From positions 1 to 9,576 of the forward strand of contig DAIMZM010000090.1 of assembly GCA_036733985.1 (NCBI GenBank): a DNA stretch of 9,576 nucleotides, read 5' to 3'. The position numbers and the translations under genes are program-made. The notes beneath the pieces were generated by a model. That model was not told the DNA's origin and did no database searches. It was given only the letters and a program-made list of their open reading frames with translations. Positions 6,718-9,576 of this stretch are shown in pieces. Source of the DNA: DAIMZM01 sp036733985 (lineage in GTDB: Bacteria; Bacillota; Dehalobacteriia; UBA4068). Numbering within the stretch: position 1 is the stretch's first letter; every line of letters starts with the position of its first letter.

Positions 6718-7056
6718 ATGGCATACCGCAAACTGGGGATCAAAAGCGCCCATCGCCGCGCCTTGCTGCGTAACGCGGCCACTTCCCTGTTTAAGAACGG
6801 TAAAATAGATACTACCGAGCCCAGGGCCAAGGAAATCGCTTCCGTGGCGGAGAAAATGATCACCCTGGGCAAACAGGGCGATCTGGCCGCCCGCCGGGCC
6901 GCCCTGGCTTTCATCACTGAGGAAGATGTGGTGACCAAGCTGTTCGGCGAGATCGCGTCCAATTACGCGAACCGTCAGGGCGGATACACCCGTATCGTCA
7001 AGCTGGGACAGCGCCGGGGCGACGCCGCCGCCATGGCCCGGGTTGAGCTGGTCTGA
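6718..7056 (+). CDS. rplQ: 50S ribosomal protein L17
   Basis: L17 is a large-subunit protein near the peptide exit region. The 112-residue product opens MAYRKLGIKSAHRRALLRN. It continues with AATSLFKNGKIDTTEPRAKEIASVAEKMITLGKQGD and ends with the GGYTRIVKLGQRRGDAAAMARVELV segment that is diagnostic for the family. AGGAGG precedes the ATG. It is the last gene of the ribosomal cluster, with a strong terminator 22 nt after its stop. Confidence 0.99.
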   Translation: MAYRKLGIKSAHRRALLRNAATSLFKNGKIDTTEPRAKEIASVAEKMITLGKQGDLAARRAALAFITEEDVVTKLFGEIASNYANRQGGYTRIVKLGQRRGDAAAMARVELV

Positions 7057-7078
7057 ACAACAGGGCAATAAATACCAG

Positions 7079-7109
7079 AGGGTGAGCCGCCATTTGCTCA
7101 CCCTTTTTT
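7079..7109 (+). terminator. Rho-independent terminator after rplQ
   Basis: GGGTGAGC at 7080-7087 pairs perfectly with GCTCACCC at 7096-7103 across an 8-nt loop. An extra A-T pair comes from 7079 and 7104. Six T residues (7104-7109) follow directly. This is a classic intrinsic terminator and marks the end of the ribosomal protein transcript. Confidence 0.95.
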
Positions 7110-7110
7110 A

Positions 7111-7155
7111 CTAGCAGGTTGTCCCGCTTCTGGGAAGGGGCCTTGGCTAGTTTTT
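7111..7155 (+). repeat. Second stem-loop with T-run; possible backup terminator
   Basis: CTAGC (7111-7115) pairs with GCTAG (7146-7150). After a two-base bulge, AGG (7116-7118) pairs with CCT (7141-7143). An inner TCCC/GGGA pair lies at 7122-7125 and 7132-7135. TTTTT follows at 7151-7155. The layout resembles an intrinsic terminator, but the stem is interrupted and has a large internal loop, so the function is uncertain. Confidence 0.4.
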
Positions 7156-7312
7156 CCGGAGGCCGGAAGATTGCGCCTTTCGGACCCTGCGCCGGGATGG
7201 GGCGCCGGTGCTTCCCTCTGAGGCCAGACCGTTCGCTGCGCCCACTAGATGGCCTCTGTCGGAAAGCCCCCGCATCCTTCTATAACTATTATACTTTAAA
7301 GCTTTCTTGGTA

Positions 7313-7330
7313 CTTCTTTCCTGAAAGAAG
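7313..7330. repeat. 8-bp perfect palindrome with 2-bp centre
   Basis: CTTCTTTC at 7313-7320 and GAAAGAAG at 7323-7330 are exact reverse complements around a CT centre. The short spacer is more like a protein-binding operator than a stable RNA hairpin. It lies about 50 bp before ecfA1, where a regulator could act, but no regulator can be named. Confidence 0.5.
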
Positions 7331-7343
7331 AACGGTCTTAGCG

Positions 7344-7377
7344 TTTCAATAAGGTTTTAAGCTTTCAATGAGGTTTT
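7344..7377 (+). repeat. Tandem 19-bp direct repeat before ecfA1
   Basis: TTTCAATAAGGTTTT (7344-7358) recurs as TTTCAATGAGGTTTT (7363-7377) with one mismatch in 15 and a period of 19 bp. The GAGG of the second copy (7370-7373) lies 8 nt before the ecfA1 ATG and probably is its Shine-Dalgarno sequence. The first copy has AAGG at the matching place. Confidence 0.7.
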
Positions 7378-7381
7378 GCCT

Positions 7382-8209
7382 ATGATCGAGGTCAAGGATT
7401 TACATTTTGCCTATCAGCCTGGCCAGCCGGTGCTGGAGGATTTGAACCTGACCATCCGGGAAGGGGAGTGGCTGGCCCTGATCGGCCAAAACGGCAGCGG
7501 CAAGAGCACCCTGGCCCGGCATTTGAACGGCCTGCTCCTGCCAATTTCCGGCCAGGTGCTGGTGGACGGGCTGGATACCGCTGTGGAAGAAGAACTGTGG
7601 CAGCTCCGGGAAAAGGTGGCTTTTGTCTTTCAGAATCCGGATAATCAGCTGGTGGCCACCTCGGTGGAGGATGATATCGCCTTTGGCCCGGAGAATTTAG
7701 GGCTGCCAACCGAGGAGATCAGCCGCCGGGTGGACCGGGCCCTGGAGATTACCCATCTGACCGGGCTCAGGCAGAAGCCCCCCCATTTGCTGTCCGGCGG
7801 CGAAAAGCAGCGGGTGGCTATTGCCGGGGCTTTGGCTATGGCCAGCCGTTACTTGGTGCTGGACGAGCCCACCTCCATGCTGGATCCCTTGCGCCGGGCT
7901 ATGGTCATCGACTGCCTCAAGACCCTGTACCAAGATTTGGGCATGGGCATCGTCTATGTGACCAATATCATGGAAGAGGCCCTGCTGGCCGACCGGGTGG
8001 TGGTGCTGGGCCAAGGCCGTATCCTCCGGGATACCACGCCCCGGGCCCTGTTCGCCGACGCGGAATGGCTGCGGGCGCAGCATCTGGACCTGCCCCAGAT
8101 CTGCCGCCTGGCCGCGCTGCTGGCGGAAAGCGGCTTTGACCGCTTTCAGGGCTGCCTTACCGGAGATGAAGTGATGGAAATCGTGGAAGCCTATGCAAAT
8201 CAAGTTTGA
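7382..8209 (+). CDS. ecfA1: ECF transporter ATP-binding subunit EcfA1
   Basis: EcfA1 is one of two cytoplasmic ATPases that, with EcfT, form the energising module shared by vitamin- and micronutrient-binding S components. The 275-residue product has Walker A GQNGSGKST (35-43), Q-loop Q84 in FQNPDNQ, the signature LSGGEKQR (137-144) and Walker B ending LDEP (D161, E162). At residue 195, where the H-loop histidine is expected, the sequence is VTNIMEEA with Asn (codon AAT, 7964-7966). The ATG at 7382 is chosen over the TTG at 7376 because GAGG lies 8 nt upstream and the family opens IEVKDLHFAY. It overlaps ecfA2 by 17 nt, so coupled translation is likely. Confidence 0.94.
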   Translation: MIEVKDLHFAYQPGQPVLEDLNLTIREGEWLALIGQNGSGKSTLARHLNGLLLPISGQVLVDGLDTAVEEELWQLREKVAFVFQNPDNQLVATSVEDDIAFGPENLGLPTEEISRRVDRALEITHLTGLRQKPPHLLSGGEKQRVAIAGALAMASRYLVLDEPTSMLDPLRRAMVIDCLKTLYQDLGMGIVYVTNIMEEALLADRVVVLGQGRILRDTTPRALFADAEWLRAQHLDLPQICRLAALLAESGFDRFQGCLTGDEVMEIVEAYANQV

Positions 8210-9131
8210 GCAAGTCAATTATATTTATCAGCCCGGCACGGTCAATGCCTGCCAGGCCCTGCAGGAGATCAGCCTGGAGATCCCCGACGGCGAGCTGACG
8301 GCGGTTATCGGCCATGGCGGCAGCGGCAAAAGCACCCTGTCCCTGCTGATGGCCGGCTTGTATCAGCCCACCTCCGGCCAGGTCAAGGTGGGTGGCAGGG
8401 TGAAAAGCAACGCCAATGCCTTCCGTCAGGTGGCGCTGGTCTTTCAATACCCTGAGCAGCAATTGTTCGGGGAAAGCGTCTTTGAGGAGGTGGCTTTCGG
8501 CGCCCGAAATTACGGCACGCCGGAAGACTACCTGAATATCAAGGTGCGCCAGGCCCTGGTCCAGGTGGGTTTGGAGCCGGATCTGTTCTGGCACCGTTCC
8601 CCCTTCTCCCTGTCCGGCGGCCAGAAGCGCCGGGTCTGCATTGCCAGCATGCTGGTGTTCGAGCCCCGGGTGATCATTTTGGACGAGCCCACCGCCGGCC
8701 TGGACGAAGGGGGCCGGGTTTGGATGATGGAGCTGATCAAAGCCCTGCACAATCAGGGCCGCAATGTGATCTGGATCACCCATAATATGGCGGAAGCGGC
8801 GGAAATGGCCCAGCGCATCATTGTGCTGAATCAGGGCCGGATCATGCTGGACGGCAGTCCGGAGCAGGTGTTCGGTCAGGAAGAAGCCCTGCGTCAGGCA
8901 GGCCTGGATATTCCGGAAGCCGCCGGCTTGGTGCGGCGGATGCAGCGGGCCGGTATCCCGGTGCCGGGCCGGGCCGTTACCGTGCCCCAGGCCTTCCGGG
9001 AGATCAGGGACTTTTTAGCCGGGGCGCCGGAGCCGTTGGCGGAACCGGCCGGGGAGGCAGCCTTAAAGCCGGAGTCCACCGCCTCTGAGCTCCGGGTGCG
9101 GGAATGGCGGAAGGAGGCCCCGGATGTTTAA
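8193..9131 (+). CDS. ecfA2: ECF transporter ATP-binding subunit EcfA2
   Basis: EcfA2 is the partner ATPase of EcfA1 in the ECF energising module at the cytoplasmic face of the membrane. The 312-residue product has Walker A GHGGSGKST (40-48), Q85 in FQYPEQQLF, the signature LSGGQKRR (140-147), Walker B ILDEP (D164, E165) and the H-loop histidine H197 in ITHNMAEA. All catalytic motifs are intact. Family members are usually about 280-290 residues. The extra length is a C-terminal tail rich in Ala, Pro and Glu (about residues 278-312, after the FREIRDFLAG segment). The start overlaps the ecfA1 end and has only a weak SD (GGAAG), which suits translational coupling. Confidence 0.94.
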   Translation: MQIKFEQVNYIYQPGTVNACQALQEISLEIPDGELTAVIGHGGSGKSTLSLLMAGLYQPTSGQVKVGGRVKSNANAFRQVALVFQYPEQQLFGESVFEEVAFGARNYGTPEDYLNIKVRQALVQVGLEPDLFWHRSPFSLSGGQKRRVCIASMLVFEPRVIILDEPTAGLDEGGRVWMMELIKALHNQGRNVIWITHNMAEAAEMAQRIIVLNQGRIMLDGSPEQVFGQEEALRQAGLDIPEAAGLVRRMQRAGIPVPGRAVTVPQAFREIRDFLAGAPEPLAEPAGEAALKPESTASELRVREWRKEAPDV

Positions 9132-9576
9132 GGAAAAGCTGCTGCTGGGCCAGTATTATCCGGGGGATTCCCCTGTCCACCGCCTGGACGCCCGGGCCAA
9201 GATCAGCATTTCCCTGATTTATATGATCAGCCTGTTCGTGGCCGATGATTGGACCGGCTGGGGCTTCATGGCCCTGATCTGCGGGGCAGCCATTGCCCTG
9301 AGCCGGATCCCCCTGGCCGCCCTCTGGCGGGGCCTGAAGCTGATCCTGTTTTTCGCCGGGCTGACCCTGGTGCTGAATATGTTTATTTATCCCGGGGAAG
9401 CCCTCTGGTCCTGGCGCAGCTTCAGCATTACCCGGGAAGGGCTGATCTATGGCTTTGCTATGGGCCTGCGCCTGATCCTGCTGGTGCTGTTCGCCTCTTT
9501 GCTGACTCTGACCACCACCCCCATCCAGCTCACCGACGGCCTGCAGAAGCTGGCCGAGAACAAGGGCCTGCTCGCG
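9124..9576 (+). CDS. ecfT: ECF transporter transmembrane subunit EcfT (3' end cut off)
   Basis: EcfT is the membrane coupling subunit linking the two ATPases to interchangeable substrate-binding S components. The visible 151 residues run off the window; the full family length is about 265. The opening MFKEKLLLGQYYPGDSPVHRLDARAKI is typical (the family shows GQY, PGDS and HRLDPR-like motifs). Hydrophobic segments follow at about residues 28-65 (two adjacent) and 70-93, with a further one at 117-135. The TTTPIQLTDGLQKL segment is the conserved run-up to the cytoplasmic coupling helices. AAGGAGG at 9111-9117 gives ideal spacing to the ATG, which overlaps the ecfA2 stop by 8 nt. The next residues and any downstream truA gene lie outside the window. 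Confidence 0.93.
   Translation, partial: MFKEKLLLGQYYPGDSPVHRLDARAKISISLIYMISLFVADDWTGWGFMALICGAAIALSRIPLAALWRGLKLILFFAGLTLVLNMFIYPGEALWSWRSFSITREGLIYGFAMGLRLILLVLFASLLTLTTTPIQLTDGLQKLAENKGLLA

Larger units (their letters stand above)
7110..7381. other. Structured intergenic region, no gene supported
   Basis: This stretch between the rplQ terminator and ecfA1 carries no convincing gene. A 77-codon frame (7119-7352) begins with TTG, has no SD and resembles no family I know. The left part (to about 7275) is GC-rich with several inverted repeats: CTAGCAGG at 7111-7118 against CCTTGGCTAG at 7141-7150, TTCCGG/CCGGAA at 7154-7168, and GAGGCCA/TGGCCTC at 7220-7226 and 7250-7256. The right part is AT-rich, with TATACT at 7290-7295, a palindrome at 7313-7330 and a 19-bp tandem repeat. 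The ecfA1 promoter should lie here, but I cannot place a matched -35/-10 pair. Confidence 0.7.

Noticed and set aside
7290..7295. TATACT as the -10 element of an ecfA1 promoter
   Set aside because: No acceptable -35 lies 16-18 bp upstream (the sequence there is C-rich), so I cannot call a promoter. It remains only a candidate.
7119..7352. A 77-codon frame after the rplQ terminator
   Set aside because: It has a TTG start with no SD, crosses several inverted repeats and the AT-rich leader, and has no recognisable domain.

Overview
The window is the distal half of a spectinomycin/alpha-type ribosomal protein super-operon followed by the start of an ECF (energy-coupling factor) transporter operon, all on the + strand. 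Gene order is rplR (5' end cut off), rpsE, rpmD, rplO, secY, adk, a KOW-domain RNA-binding protein gene, infA, rpmJ, rpsM, rpsK, rpsD, rpoA, rplQ, then ecfA1, ecfA2 and ecfT (3' end cut off). Together, the KOW gene before infA, the secY-adk pairing, the four-cysteine zinc LID in adenylate kinase, and an ECF module after rplQ point to a Bacillota (Firmicutes) genome. The fairly GC-rich composition would suit a Clostridia or Negativicutes lineage, but the class assignment is inference.

Positions 1-7056 form a compact unit. Gaps are 0-21 nt in most places, and almost every gene has a near-consensus Shine-Dalgarno sequence. The products are ribosomal proteins L18, S5, L30, L15, L36, S13, S11, S4 and L17, the SecY translocon channel, adenylate kinase, initiation factor IF-1 and the RNA polymerase alpha subunit. 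They serve ribosome assembly, translation initiation, transcription and protein export, and are probably co-transcribed. The two larger gaps are 64 nt between adk and the KOW gene, where many relatives carry map (methionine aminopeptidase), and 46 nt between rpsD and rpoA. A strong intrinsic terminator at 7079-7109 closes the unit.

Positions 7110-7381 hold no convincing gene. The left part is GC-rich and full of inverted repeats. The right part is AT-rich, with an 8-bp palindrome and a 19-bp tandem repeat running into the ecfA1 ribosome binding site. From 7382 onward ecfA1, ecfA2 and ecfT overlap and are probably translationally coupled. They encode the two ATPases and the transmembrane coupling subunit of a group II ECF vitamin/micronutrient transporter; the substrate-binding S component is not in the window.

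Most of the window is conserved housekeeping sequence, and I see no new defence or mobile system. The points worth checking are an Asn in place of the H-loop His in EcfA1, the absence of map, the N-terminal extension of the KOW protein with a hairpin in its coding sequence, and the structured intergenic region before ecfA1.
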